A stretch of DNA of 64,000 bases from Diplosphaera chodatii (taxonomy: Eukaryota; Chlorophyta; Trebouxiophyceae; Prasiolales; Stichococcaceae): NCBI GenBank assembly GCA_032358165.1, contig JAALGY010000012.1, forward strand, positions 2,046,001-2,110,000, given 5' to 3'. The notes beneath the pieces are model-generated. The model did not search any database, had not been told where the DNA came from, and was given only the letters and a program-made list of their open reading frames with translations. Numbering within the stretch: position 1 is the stretch's first letter; the number at the start of each line of letters is the position of its first letter. The position numbers were made by a program, and so were the translations under genes. This document shows positions 33,790 to 46,900 of the stretch, piece after piece.

Positions 33790-36700
33790 TCAGCCTGAGA
33801 CGCTCTTGCGGGCAGCTACAGTCCTGCGGGGCGGAGGCGGCCGCCGCCGAGTTGGGACCTTTTTGACAGTGCTCCTCTTTGCTGTGGGCCTTGCCGCTAC
33901 TGTGCGAGCTGCTGTCCTGGCTGTCGGCTTTGGTGCCGCTTTCTTGGCTGCAAGTTTAGGCGTGGGCTTTGGTGTGGGCTTTGGCTTTGGCATCGGACTG
34001 ATGCGAGCCACCAGTTTTGCTGTGGGTCTTGGCGTTGGCCTTGGCGTCGGCCTCGGCGTTGGCCTCGGTGTCGGGGCTGCAGTCGGCTTTGCTGTAGGTT
34101 TGGGCGTTGGCGCAGCAGTAGGCTTGGCTGTGGGCCTTGGCGTCGGAGCCGGAGTGGGCTGCAGGAATGACATGTGAGCTCAGAGCGGTAACCCTCTAAT
34201 GCATTTGAGGTACGATCACGCATTTCTTGCACCTCAACATCCTCAACAGCAGACCAGCATGCAGTGGTGCAAATGCTACAGCACCGTAGCTCACCGCTGC
34301 TGTGGGCCTGGCTGTGGGCCTTGCCGTTGGGGCTGGCGTGGGCGCTGGCTGTGCTGGCAGCGCATCAAGGCCATCGACGCTCTGTTCCTGTGCAGGCGCT
34401 GCGGTGGACGGCGGCGGTGGCGACGGCGGCGGTGGCGGCGGCGGCGATGGCGGAGGTGGGGGAGGGGACGGAGGGGGTGGGGACGGCGGCGGGGGGCTCG
34501 GCGGTGGTGGGGGTGGGGATGGAGGGGGTGGGGATGGCGGCGGGGGGCTCGGCGGTGGGGGAGGCGGGGACGGAGGGGGTGGGGACGGCGGTGGTGGGCT
34601 CGGCGGTGGCTTTGGTGGTGGAGGTGGGGGCGAAGGCGGGGGAGGCGACGGCGGCGGCGGCCTCGGTGGAGGGCTGGGCGGCGGTGAGGGCGGCGGCGGT
34701 GAAGGGGGCGGCGGCCTCGGTGGAGGGCTGGGCGGCGGTGGTGAGGGGGGCGGTGGCCGCGGCGGGGGCCTGGGTGGCGGCGAGGGAGGCGGTGGTGAGG
34801 GGGGCGGCGGCCGCGGCGGAGGGGAGGGCGGCGGTGGTGAGGGCGGCGGCGGCCTCGGTGGGGGGCTGGGCGGAGGCGGGGGCGGCGGCCTTGGTGGAGG
34901 GCTGGGCGGCGGGGACAGGGGTGGCGGGGGCGGCGGGGGCCTTGGTGGAGGCGGACGAGGCGGCGGCGATGGCGGCGGACCTGCTGGCGGGCTCGGTGGT
35001 GGCTGAAGCGGCGGTGACGGGGGCGGTGCCGACGCCTGCTGCGGCGGTGGCGACGCCGCGCTGCCGGCGTCCTCTTGTGCTCTGTTGCTCTGTGCTGGCG
35101 GAGGCGGCGGAGCGCCAGTGGCGGGGCAGTTGTACATGCATGCCTGCGGCAGCCAGCATGAGCGTTAGCGTTGCATTCTCAAGATGTGGCATGCATCTGA
35201 CTGGTCACCCTGCACGCTTCCAGCAGAACAGCTAAAGGGCTTGTGGTGCTGCTGCTGATGCAGCCGGCCGAGTAGTCCTGCATCCTGCCTTGGCACAGCT
35301 GGATTGACAGTGCACATCAGCAGCCTGCACACCTGGTACGGTGGAGAGGGCTTCAGCACAGTCTGTGCGCCAAAGGTTGCCAGGTCGCCAGAGAATCCCA
35401 TGCGGTCACGCCACGACACCCAGCCGTCCTCCGGGTCGTCCGGCGTCGCCAGCATGCGGTAGAAGTACTGCGCAGCGGCCGCGGCATCTGGGCTGTAGTC
35501 CTTGGACGGTGACAAGTACCGGTCGGTCGCATTGTGCGGCACCCACGTCAGCGCAAAGTCGACCAGCGTGCCGTCTGCGCCAGCATCTCGGAAGCCAGTG
35601 ACCTGCGCAACAGGGCAACGCTACGCTTGCAACTACTCGCATCACATGTGCAGTAGTCCTTGCAGAAAAGGTGTCGTTGCTGAACGGTGTAACATTCCTG
35701 AGCACATGAGCAGGGATGACACAGGAGGGCTGGCAACGAGGGAAGGAGGCGTGACGGGGAGCAGGGCACCTCCATTCCGGCGTCATCAGCCAGGTACCAC
35801 CAGTCCATTTGCGCGGGTTCCCACCATGTGAGTCCCCACCTACACAGCAGGAATGCCAGCACCACAGCTTAGCCATGCCAGCATTTCCTTGAGCCCATAA
35901 TGCACCCACTTCGAAGCTCAGACACCAGGGCAATGCAGAGGGCGGCTATCACGGATAGCAGTGGGCTGCAGCTTGGGCCACTCACGGCGTTAGGAAGTTG
36001 GCGATCTGCGAGGTCGTCCAGGCCTGTGCTTCAGCTGCAGTGAAGCTGGAAGCGGCGCCCGGCGCCAGCAAGACGGTGAAGTCTAGGCGGGGCACCGTCA
36101 CCTCGTTGCCTGGGACCTGGTTGCAGCAAGCCCCGTCAGCAGTCAGCATTATCTGCTGGGAATACTTTGTGATGTGCAATGTCCTGCCAGATGCAATCTG
36201 CGATGGCGATGCTACATGGTCAGCATCAGCCTGTGCCAGGAGCACTGCAGCAAGCATACGCACTGTGGTATAGTTGATGGCTGAGTAGCGCCACAGGTTG
36301 CAAGCGTTATTGTTGCGAATATCGCAGTCGTTGTCGTAGGACCGAGTGTCAGGCGCCGGCACAGCAGCCTCCTTGTTCTGAGGCGTCTGCTGCGCTTCAG
36401 AGCTGGGCGGCGGCTGTGGGGGTGGACTGGGCGGCGGGGACGGCGGAGGAGAGGGCGGAGGGTTGGACGGTGGGGACGGGGGTGGCGATGGCGGGGGACT
36501 TGGTGGTGGTGAAGGCGGTGGGCGGGGTGGTGGGCTCGATGGGGGAGAGGGTGGCGGCGATGGAGGCGGGCTGGGTGGTGGCCGAGGGGGAGGGCTCGGA
36601 GGTGGCCTGGGCGGCGGGGATGGCGGTGGGCTTGGGGGTGAGAGGGGCGGTGGCGATGGCGGGGGCCTGGGCGGCGGGCTGGGTGGAGATGAAGGCGGTG

Positions 36701-39661
36701 GGCTCAGGGGGGGTGGTGATGACGGCGGGCTGGGCAGTGGGGAAGGCGGCGGTGACGGAGGCGGCTGGGTGGGCGGGGGCGGCGATGATGTCGTGGGAGG
36801 TGGGCTGGGCGGCGGCGGAGATGGATCCGGCACCTGAGCGTACCACATTCAAGATATAAGGCATCATTGCATGAACAGATTCAAGTGCACAGGGACTCGG
36901 CGCACGGATGCAGCAAGCCTCCCGACGCGAACATACCTTGTAGGGCAACCGGTAAGCTTGCCATGCGGCGGTCATGCGCGTCGTCTGGTTGCCACTGAAC
37001 TCCCACATGCAGGGGTCGTATGTGTACCCCATGTAGCTGCGAGCACCGAAGGAAGCAGGTGCGTCAATGTCTGTTGCTTACAAGGACATGCTCACCACGG
37101 AGGGCTGCAGAAATTGCATGCATGTGCTGCAGCACAGCGTTACTTATACTCACTTGTTGACAGGGTCATAGAGCGGTTGGGTGCTCGGCTTGTTGGGGCA
37201 GGAGTTGGGCAGTGTTGCCCCTTTGGGGTAGCAGTTGTAATCAGCGCCGGCCTGCTGCGCAGTGTCGCTGCACCCATCGTTCGGCTGGCTGCACCCACCT
37301 GTGAACGGATGGCTCAACCCCAGCCTGCGCACCATACGACATGGGTTGCAGGATATGCTCCCAACACCACATGATGGTGCGCTACACCTGTTCCAAGAGG
37401 TATGCATAGGGTGGCAGGGGAAGCACCTGGCCAAAGCAGCCGGCATAGGCGTCAGGCATGTGCGAGCGCGGGTTGTGAAAGCTCACCAGTGACCGCTTTC
37501 GTGTACTGCGTTCAGGCCGAGGTTGTAGCCGCCATACCAGGAGCCCGGCAGTGTGCCGGTGTCAATGGTCACGCCATCGTATGTGGGGTCGCCCGCGCCA
37601 GAGCCCCAGGGGTTGTTGGCCACCCTGAAGCAAGTGAGCGTATATGAGGGAATTGTGCCGCCGCAGGGTGCAACATCCACAGCACCCGCCACATCGTGCA
37701 TCGGGGAGCATTGCCGGCCAGCATGCGCGGTGGTTCCTGCGTCACTGCAGCCATGCCGCAGGGGCCGCACCCGATGATGCCGCCGTTGTTGAGGACGGTG
37801 ACGTAGATGTTGAGGTCGGCCTGCGTGCCACGGTGCAGCAACTGCTTCATGTCGGCGGCGGCCTGCGAGAAGATGTCAAGCGGGTACCTGCGGTGCATGG
37901 CAGGACATACTCACATCACCAGGCAAGCAAAACCTGCTGTGTGCTGCACCTGCTGAAGCAGCACACTCCAGAGAGAGCTGAGCGGAGCATGGAAAATGAC
38001 TTGCAGCGATGAGCTGGCATGTAGCCGCAGCACTGCTCGGGTGTGCGTCACGCACCAGGCGCTGCGGTTGGTGTTCTCCCAGCTGACGAGGTTGAACGCA
38101 AAGTTGGACGGCGCGTACGCATTGTTCAGCACGGTAATCTGGTCGCTGATCATCTGGGGTGTCACGTCCGAGCACCCACTGTAGTCGTCTGTGGCATCAG
38201 CACACCAAAAGTTTCTTGGGAGACCACACGCGATTTTCCATTACAGCACACGCCTCACTGCTTCAACCAGCGTCTGCACCACAGCCTGACATTGCAAGCT
38301 GATGTGTTGCGCCGTCCGTCGCACCAGAGATGCGACACAGCAGGCCAACACATGAAGCGCACCAGCGCAGATGACGTGGATGTAGGTGTTGATGGTGGTG
38401 GTGAGGGCCCGCGGCGCGCCCGGGGAGTTGAGGAAGCTGATGCGCGGCTGCAGCTCCGCCTCCGCCGCCTGAATGCGCAACCCAAAACCCTTCGAATGTG
38501 GACCCTCGCAAACTTCTGGGGTGGACTGCTCTCACCATGTCGGCCTGATGCCATGACATCAGTCATTCTGATCCCGAAGTACGAGCAGCCCTATCGCAGG
38601 CATGTGTACAGAGGACACGGCACCATAACAGCTGCACAATGCCACACCTGCTGTGTGGCGGCGTCTGCCTTTGCATAGGCGCAGCGCGCGGTGTTCGGTT
38701 TCGGCAGGTTGGACATGTTGAACATTGCTGTGTCGCCTGACGGCGTCTGCACTGGCACCTGCAGTTGAGCATGTCCGATGTGGCATGGTCCACATCATGC
38801 GTAAGTATGCAGTTGCAGGCTCTGAGTGACTGCGCTGTGGTGTGTGCCAGAGCATGTGACGGACATTCACAGCATGAGTGGGGTGTGGGCGTGCTGGGGT
38901 GGGAACCACACCAGCGGCGGCGGCGGCGGCGCCGATTTCGTTTTGGGCGGCGGCGGCTTCTTGGAAGGCGCCGCAGTCGGCTGCCGTGTGGGCGCCTTGG
39001 TGGGTGCCCGAGTGGACGCCTTAGTGGGTGCCTTGGTCGGCGCTTTGGTGGGTGCCCGAGTGGGTGCTGCCTTCGCCGGCGCCTTAATCGGCGCCTTGGT
39101 CGGTGCCTTCGTCGGCTTTGGCGTGGGCTTGCGGGTCGGCTTGGGCGTGGGCTTGCGGGTTGGCTTGGGCGTCGGCCGCCGCGTCGGCGCTGCCTTCTTG
39201 GCTGCCTTCCTGGCCGTCGGCTTGGGCGTGGGCTTTGGCTTTGGCTTTGGCGTCGGCCGGCCCAGGGCTTCCAGCTTTCGGCGCTGCCACGTCATCGTGT
39301 CTGGGCTGATGAAGGTCATGCTGCTGGTGTCGGCTATGCCGCCGCTGCCGACTGAGCTGCTGCCGACTGAGGCGACGCCGCTGGTGTTGCCGGCGTCGCT
39401 GAGGAGGCTTCTGCCGGTGCCGCCGGCGTCCCCTGCTGCCGCCGCTGCTTCCGCTGTGCCCGCCGCCATTCCCGCTGCGGTGCTGGCTGCTGCTGCATGG
39501 CCGGCGGCGTGCTGATTGCTGGTGTGGTGGTGATGACCGCAGGCAGCTGCAGGGCTGAAGGGGGCTGAGGCTGCAAGCAGGACCACAGCCGCCAGGCAGC
39601 ACACTGCTCTCCGGCGGCACCGCTGCCTGCAAAGTGGCACTGGTCGCGGCTGCGACCCCAT
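33790..39661 (-). CDS. Secreted M43-type (pappalysin/cytophagalysin) metallopeptidase with hydroxyproline-rich rods
   Basis: Thirteen exons give about 1,343 residues: 38912-39661, 38648-38758, 38363-38468, 38056-38188, 37771-37887, 37487-37624, 37154-37324, 36937-37036, 35986-36833, 35770-35839, 35333-35602, 34295-35143, 33790-34158. A hydrophobic signal or anchor ([20 protein letters not shown]) lies near the N-terminus. Then come Thr-Lys-Ala-Pro repeats, the peptidase, a Ser-Pro-Pro-Pro rod, an unrecognised domain, a second rod and a Thr-Pro-Lys-Pro tail. The peptidase has [12 protein letters not shown], the full zinc site HESGHWLGLSH (its Trp codon split by an intron) and the Met-turn region [11 protein letters not shown]. 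This matches M43 spacing, not gametolysin M11. Such Pro-rich runs are normally hydroxylated and glycosylated in green-algal walls, so the likely place is the wall or extracellular matrix. Alternatively two genes are fused in my model, but phase is continuous throughout. Confidence 0.8.
34400..35010 (-). repeat. Ser-Pro-Pro-Pro repeat block II of the M43 peptidase
   Basis: Low-complexity GC-rich DNA coding on the minus strand for a rod of over 200 residues made of PPSPPP and PPRPPP units. The plus strand reads as poly-Gly, poly-Arg or poly-Ala frames, which are shadows. Confidence 0.9.
36410..36833 (-). repeat. Ser-Pro-Pro-Pro repeat block I of the M43 peptidase
   Basis: Rod of about 145 residues of SPPPSPPP type directly after the catalytic domain, in exon 35986-36833. 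Same composition as block II, separated from it by the unrecognised domain. Confidence 0.9.
38990..39270 (-). repeat. Thr-Lys-Ala-Pro / Thr-Pro-Lys-Pro repeats at the M43 peptidase N-terminus
   Basis: Imperfect repeats of PTPKPT, PTRKPT and APTKAPT form a basic extended linker of roughly 95 residues between the signal segment and the peptidase domain. A related Thr-Pro-Arg/Lys-Pro block occurs again at the C-terminus (33790-34158). Confidence 0.85.
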
Positions 39662-40935
39662 GGCTGATGGCACTCCCACCCGGTGCCTGTGTGCGGCCGG
39701 GTGGTGAATACAGCTCCTCCAAGCGCCTCAGCCGCCTGCACGTGGGAAAGGTCATCTACGTCTGCTACCCAGCTGAGAGGTGGCACATCACGCACCGGCC
39801 GGCCTACGCGCGCTTGGGCCAGCCGGAGTCATCAAGGATCAAGCCCAGAGCACCTAAAAGTATCCTGCAAGCAGTTACTGCTGGTAGAAGGACATTTAGT
39901 GGGCTGCACATGGGGTCTGTTCAACGCGTCCTACCCAGGTTCGGCTCAACCTACTGCAACATTCTGCAAACCTGCACCACTGATAGAGGACTGAATTATG
40001 TTGCCAGGGTCATTCAGACATGCATCTGGCCCGAGGGCAGGCGGAAGCGGCCCGCAGGCGGCAGGATGACACCCGAATACGATTACACTGCGCTGTTCGG
40101 GGCGTCATGCCATGTGCGGACCTCAGCGCTGAATTACAACAGGCAGCAGTGCATGTGCCACGGTCAGATGGTTTATCTACGTCTCAAGGCCGTCTCCGCA
40201 GCTCCAAGTCAGCCTTGTCCGTACACTGACGACCTGCGGGCTGCCTGCGGGCTGTTGGCTGCACCCCCGACGTCATACCGCGGCCCCTCCAGAGACGCAA
40301 CGGGCAGCTTACAATGGCCCACAGATCGTTGCCATAGGTACATCGTAGGTGCTGACCTGAGATTGGCGCCGCCTAGCGCGTGCGGTGCGGCTGTTGCATG
40401 GCACGGGTGTTGTAACGTGTGGATGCTCGGCTTGTCGCTGCCCGGCGCTCGTGCGTTGATCACGGCGCACTATACCTATATCTGACGAGTCGTGGCAAAG
40501 CACTCGCAGATGTTAAGCCGTCCTGCAAGCCCAATGATGCTGTGGAGCTTTTACTGACAGCAGTCCAGTGGCAGTGACCAGTATCTAGGTGGGTGTCATC
40601 TGTCACGTGGCATGCGGAAAAGCGTCAGCCAGGCGGTACGGGCCAGTCAGATCCTGTGGCCTCCAACTGTCGCCTGCTTGTTCAGCCAGCTTTGGACTCC
40701 CGTACAGAACAAGGTCCTCAACATATGTCGCCCACGCGCAGTTGCAAAGCAATACCCTGACCCAGCATTCACATGACCCCAACGTCGAGCAACAGCGCTC
40801 AGTCCATTACAATCAAGTTACAAGGCACCAACAAAGTGCCGCCATGGCCCTTTCTCCCAGCTGCAGCCGCTTAAATCCCATTTTACTCCCCCAGCGACAT
40901 GCGCTGCGCTGCCACGCTGCTGGGTGGGTCAGCTT
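39662..40935. other. Upstream region of the M43 peptidase / downstream of the ABCC gene
   Basis: Both flanking genes are on the minus strand, so this holds the M43 promoter and the ABCC 3' UTR. A plus-strand frame of 283 codons (39634-40485) crosses it without a recognisable domain; see findings. No RNA gene was seen. Confidence 0.5.
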
Positions 40936-43900
40936 TCATCGCCGGGCGGCCTCCGCGGCGGCGACCAGGCGGGCAAAGGTGCCGCCGGGGCGCCGGGACA
41001 GCTCCCCGGGGGCGCCCGACTCCACCAGCCGCCCGCGGTCCAGCACCAGCAGCGAGTCGCAGTCCATGATGGTTTCCACCCGGTGGGCGATCACCAGCAG
41101 CGTGCGCCTGCAGCACGGGCGCAGCAGGACGTGAGCCGGGCCCCGCAACAGAAAACTGTGGCATGCACACCGCATGTGCGCCAAAAGGACGCTGTCCACC
41201 TGCAGTGGGGCATCGTGGCAGGATGCAGGCTAGCCCTGGTGTGATACAACTGAGCTGCCGAAAGTGCACGGCCATGCACAGGCGCAGTGTGAAAGAACCA
41301 GCACACGCGTGCTGCCCTTGGGCCCTAGAGAGCCTGGACCTGGGCCCTGGGCCCACCTGATGCCGCCGGCGCCCTCCCCCCGGACCGCCGCCCGCAGCGC
41401 CCGCTGGATGAGGGCGTCGGTGGTGCGGTCCACGTTGGCGGTCGCCTCGTCCAGCGCCAGAACGCGCGCGTCCTGCAGCAGCGCCCTGCGCGGGGAGGGG
41501 GCACGTCACTGATCAACGCCGCGGGAGCTGTGCCTGCACACATCGCTTGCGCATATGCCAAGACATCACAAATGGACCTGCGTGCTGCCTTCCTGGGTCG
41601 ACCGACGGACGTCTGGCCATGCACAAGGTGATCGCACCTTTACATTGCTTCCGCACATGGCCGGTGAAGGCCCGGTCCCAGTCTGACAGCAATGTGAGCT
41701 CGATGGAGGGACCAGCAGTGAAAGCGGCTCACCGTGCGAGGCAGAAGAGCTGCCGCTGGCCGACGGACAGGTTGTCGCCCGCCTCCGCCATGCCCGCGTC
41801 CAGGCCGCCGGCGGCGGCGACGGCGGCGGTGAGCTGCGCCGACGCCAGCGCCGCCGCCAGCCGCGCCTCGGAGTGCACCCCCGCCGGGTCCAGGTTGCTG
41901 CGCAGCGAGCCGCTGAACAGCACCGGGTCCTGCCGCCGACACCGGGAACTTGTGATGGTATTGAGTTGGCGCACATCATACTGACAAATGTGCTGCTCAG
42001 ACACGACTACACGGGAGCGAGTGTGGCCGCACACAATTCGACTTGAGTGTGGATAAGGCTATTCGTCATCAAGGAAGGTCCTTTGCTCCTCAAGATGGTC
42101 ATAGAGCACAGGACGATGTCGCTCCGCAAAGCGCTACTGGGCAGGTTGGAGGCTCATCAGCCGAGGAGGGTGCTGAGGCACCTGGGGGATGATGGCCAGC
42201 TGGGAGCGCAGCGCGTCCAGGCCGATGGTCGAAATGTCGGTGCCATTGATGAGCACGCGGCCGCGGGTGACGTCGATCAGGCGGAACAGCGCCAGCATCA
42301 GGCTGCTCTTGCCGCTGCCGGTGCGCCCCACCACGCCGCACGACGAACCACCCTGCAGCAGCCACTCGTCTGCTGGACCTCCAGGGCATGTGCGTGATGC
42401 AGCAGGTCGCGGCGTGACCAAGCTCCAGTGGTGGTATACACACACTGGGCGTGGGGAGGAGCACTGCAGGTCGAGATGCCGATCCGGGGCTGACCTCCAC
42501 GATGAAGCTGAGCTTGGATAAAACGGGCGGCAGGCCCGGACGGTAGCGGCACCACACATCCTGGAACTCGATGCTGCCGCTTCCCGGCCAGCCCGGGGGC
42601 GGGGGCGGTGCGCCATCCGCGACCCGGGCCGGCTCCTGCGGCAGGTGCGTGTACTGCAGCACGCGCTCCACGGAGGTCATGTCGTTCTCCGCCTCCGCCG
42701 TCTGCCGCACCGCCCACTGCAGCAGCCCGCTCAGCTGCAGCGTGTAGCTCAGCGCCAGGCCCACCAGCCGCACCGAGATCTGCCGGCGCAGGGTTTTGGA
42801 GTGTCGGCCAGGGCGCCGGGTCATGTGGTAAAATGTGGTAAAATGTGCACACACACCAAGACCCTCCCGTCAGCCCTGGCGGACAGGGTTGATGTTCTGG
42901 TGCTGGGCTGCAGGAGTCAGGAGTCCACCTTGTTTCGGAGGGCCATCGCCAGGTATGCAGCAGCCATGAGCACGATGGCCGCGATGATGTCCAGCCTGAA
43001 GCCCACCCTGCAGTGCACAAGACACCAGCGCATGTGCCAGGTTCCTTGCAAGTCCTGTGGCTGACACTGTGGCAAAACGGCAGGGGTGAGCAGTGTGGGC
43101 GTGAGCAGTTTGCATATGCAACGTGTGCTGCAGTCGCATGCTCCTACTCACCAGCGGGCTGTCGAGATGTAGGCGTACCACCAGGAGCCGTTCAGGTCCA
43201 GCTCCCGCAGGAACGCTGCCCTGAAGCGGTCGCCCGCGCCATATGCTCTGATCGTTGCCAGGCCCTGCAGCACACACGGCAACTTGCTGCTCAGCACCCC
43301 TGCCACAGGCAGGCCATGCGCTGGTGCAATGTTTCCAACGCTGACACGAGTGTGCTCATTGCGGAAAGGGTGCAGGTTGTCACAGCACAGCATCATACGA
43401 CGACGCATCAGGGGCAGCTGCAGGAGGCACCTTGACGGCGGCGGAGAAGGAGGAGTAGACGGGGGAGCGGGTGGTGCCCTCGTAGCGCTTGACCTCGCGG
43501 CTGGTGATGACGTACCGGCGGCGCACCCACCAGAACACCGCGAGTATGGGCACGAAGCAGGGGATGACGAAGGGCACCGCGATGCCCACCAGCACCAGGG
43601 ACCCTGGCGAATAGGGCAGCGCTGTTTTAAAGAGTCACTTTGGTTCACATTCCAATGCAAGATGCAGAATACAGTGAGCATGTGCATGCCATGTTGCATG
43701 AATTGCTGGAGCCAAATGGCCAACTGTTTGGCATTTTGGTGATGCTGCAATTGCACGCAACCTGACGCGAGGACAACAGAGGCTCTATCGCGTGCCAGCC
43801 ACAGCCAGGTCAGGGCGGGGTGCGCACCCAGCACCATGAAGCAGCTCTGCGTCGCGTCGAACAGCACTTGCGGCAGCCACTCGTCCACGATGCCCTGGTC

Positions 43901-46900
43901 CTTGGCAAAGCGGTTGACGATGCGCCCCGTGGGGTTGGTGTGGAAGAACTGCAGCGGCGAATGCAGCACCCTGCAGTGTGTCACAGCAGACCTGGAGACG
44001 TGGCTATTCGTGTGCACAACACTGCTGTCCGAGAGGGAGCAACCAACCTTGGCAGGGAAGACAGTTGCCTGATAGTTGCTGCAACAGGAAAGTTGCACAA
44101 CAGGCGGTGCAGATGCAGCTTGAATGGAATGCTGCTGGGCACCTGTGGGCCATGGCGTTGTGCATGCGCGTGCCGGCCTTCAGCACAATGTGGAAGAAGA
44201 GGAAGCTGCGGAAGAGGCTGATGAGCAGCACGCTGCCACTGAGAATGCCATACGTGTATTCATATCTGCGATGAGAACATGACGTGTTCACACCGAAGCA
44301 GCCATACATGGGGACAGCTCAGCAATACCCGATGGCAAACCATGACCTAGAGATTTTGAAGCAGCGCCCCTCGACAACATGTGTTTTGGAACCCGATGCA
44401 CCCCGGGCTCACTTGGCTTCGCGCTGCACGGCACGCGTCCGTGACGCCCAGATGGCGAGCCAGTAGCTGGCCGCGAGGAACAGGCCCTGGCCCACCACCA
44501 TGCACACCGCCAGGAGCGCCACTTTGAACGGCCCCATGTACCGGGCAAACTCGGCATACACCTGACCGCCCAGGCCGCCTGTGTTGCACCAAAGCTGCCT
44601 ATGCTTCGCCTGTCCAGCTGCTGCCAGCTGCTCTGGTCCACCTCAACCATATGTAACCAATCAAGGGAAACAGAAATCTAATGCATACCTCCATGGACTG
44701 CAGGCATGGGTGTGGTGCAGGCGCACCTGTGGCACGGTGCTCGACTGCCACGAGGGTCCCGTCCGCCGCACGCTTCTGCTCCTCCGAGTCTGACGTGTCT
44801 GTGCTGTCCTCCGTGCTGCCGTCCGCTTCGTCCTTGTCTGCTGCCTGCTGGCACACAGGTCCCTCCATCAGCTGCCTGATGGCCCCATGCATTCATGCCA
44901 TTGCCTGCCTGTGAAGATTCTGTGCACAGGGTGGGTGCGCCCAGATTGCGAGGACTTAAGACATGCGACTCGCCACTGCAAGGGGATGTCCTCGGGCTTG
45001 CCTGCTCCTCGATGATGCTGCCGTCAGGTGCAGCGCCCACATCACCACGCATCGCCCCAAAATCACTGTCACGCTGCCGCCTCCGCTTTGCAAACGACTT
45101 AAAACTGTGCACACAAGGTGAAATGTCGTGTCAGTTGCAGCCCGGATACCAAAGCACCGCATCAAAGCCTCGCATGGCGTCTCAGCTGCGATGCTAATCA
45201 GCAGGAGAAGCGGCTAGCATAGCATATGGCCAACACCTGGCTAAACTGAAGCTGCCGCCACTGCTGCCGGTGCTGCCCCTGTTCCGGCTGGACCTACTGC
45301 TGCCATGCCGCAGCTTTGACCCAAGCCGCTGCAGGCCGCTGAAGGACGCCGCGCCGGGCGCCTCCCTGCCTCCGAGGCCGCGCCCGACGCTGTAGTTGCG
45401 CTGCACCACGCTGCGGCTGGACGGTTCGGCCCGCCCATTGGACGCCGCACTGCTGTGCAGTGGCGGGGCACTATGAGCACGGAGCTGGGTTGAGCAAGAC
45501 CAACGACCTGAGTGGATGTACAAAACGTTCACAACAAATGCATGAGCAGGGTTACCGCTCGGACCTGTAGATGTCTGCAGCTGTTGCATGTCCAGCAGCA
45601 TGGCCGATAGGCTCTGAAGGGCTGGCAACAGCCGTCGCTGCCGGGACAGCATGTGCTTCTGTGCTGCTGTCTACTGCTGCAGGTGGTGCAGCAGCTTCCT
45701 GCTCTGGTAGGTAATCGTCCACACTGAATTTGCGCTGCATGTTGGCGTCATATGCTTCATCATCAAGCTCCGCCTCTGCAGCAACCACATCTGGACTTAG
45801 TCATAGTCGCAGGACGCTGAATCAAAGCTAACCTGACAGTGTGTGCACAGAACTGCAAGGAGTGAAGCTTGTATGTACATATCGTTGTTCAGAGGCTACA
45901 TCCTGTTATTCCAGCGCATTGCACACCTGCAGGGTTGTGAAGCTCGGACAGGCCAAGGTCTGCGAGCTCAGCAAAGGTGCCCGCCGCAGCCACACGACCG
46001 TGGCGCAGCACCAACAGCCTGTCACACGCTGGGAGGTACTGCCGCTGGTGTGTCACGAGCACCCGCGTGGACCCTACAGCAAAGCGCAGGAACCATTCAT
46101 TCACAGTTGTGTCTCCCGCAGGTATGCATGATTGCAAAAGCAGAAGAAGGCTCCGAGCATGCGCTCTGGTCTCTGCTGCCCACATCATCCGCTGATAGTG
46201 CCAGGACAATGTCAAGTGCCAGGACAGTACAAGGTCTACTTGAAGTGTGTTGAAATGCGGTGCCCGTGCCTTTCAACAGGCCGCTGGGGCCGATGCACTG
46301 CTGGAAGAGGACGCGCCCCACGCGAGGGTCCACTGCAGAGAGCGGGTCGTCCAGCAGCGCGACGTCTGGCTGCGCATACGCGGCCCGTGCCAGCGCCAGA
46401 CGCGCCTTCTGTCCGCCTGCAGTTTGCAAAGGCACGCTTCAGACAAGGAGGACGCTCTTGGGTGCTTGCTGTGCACAGCAAGGGCGACATTGGTGTCGGC
46501 CGATGAACACAACATATAGGTTCTGCTGCAACCAGTTCACGGGAGACAGGTTTTGGTGTTTTTGTCCACCTGACAGGTTGATGCCGCGCTCGCCGAGCTC
46601 CGTGGCGTCGCCGGCGGGCAGCGATGCGATGTCGTCTGCCAGCGCGCAGGCGCGGATGACGTCCTGGTAGCGCTGCTGGTCCAACGGCAGGCCGAAGGTG
46701 ATGTTCTCCTGCAGTTCAATAGGGACCATCATTTGCATGGGAACATGCTTCCCGGTCGATTGCATCGTACGTATAATGTTCCAGCACTGGAGGCACATGT
46801 GTGCGCCTGCAGGTTGAGCACTGTGCATTCTAGGCCCCAACAGCAATGAGCACTGCCGACCGGCGAACTTGAACGCAGTCAGGAGGGCGCATGGCTTATG

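Noticed and set aside
34264..35235. Plus-strand Ala-, Gly- and Arg-rich open frames opposite the Pro-rich rods
   Set aside because: They are complements of the PPSPPP repeats. The minus-strand reading joins in phase to the peptidase and has meaningful flanking exons.
36416..36859. Plus-strand Gly-rich frame resembling a glycine-rich protein
   Set aside because: Shadow of the first Ser-Pro-Pro-Pro rod.
38648..38668. GC donor in the M43 peptidase after CAYAK
   Set aside because: An in-phase CAG/GTGTGG donor seven codons downstream is stronger and was used instead.
33790..39661. Pherophorin or gametolysin (M11) identity for the Pro-rich secreted protein
   Set aside because: No pherophorin domain was seen, and the zinc site HESGHWLGLSH with downstream [11 protein letters not shown] fits M43, not the M11 motif.
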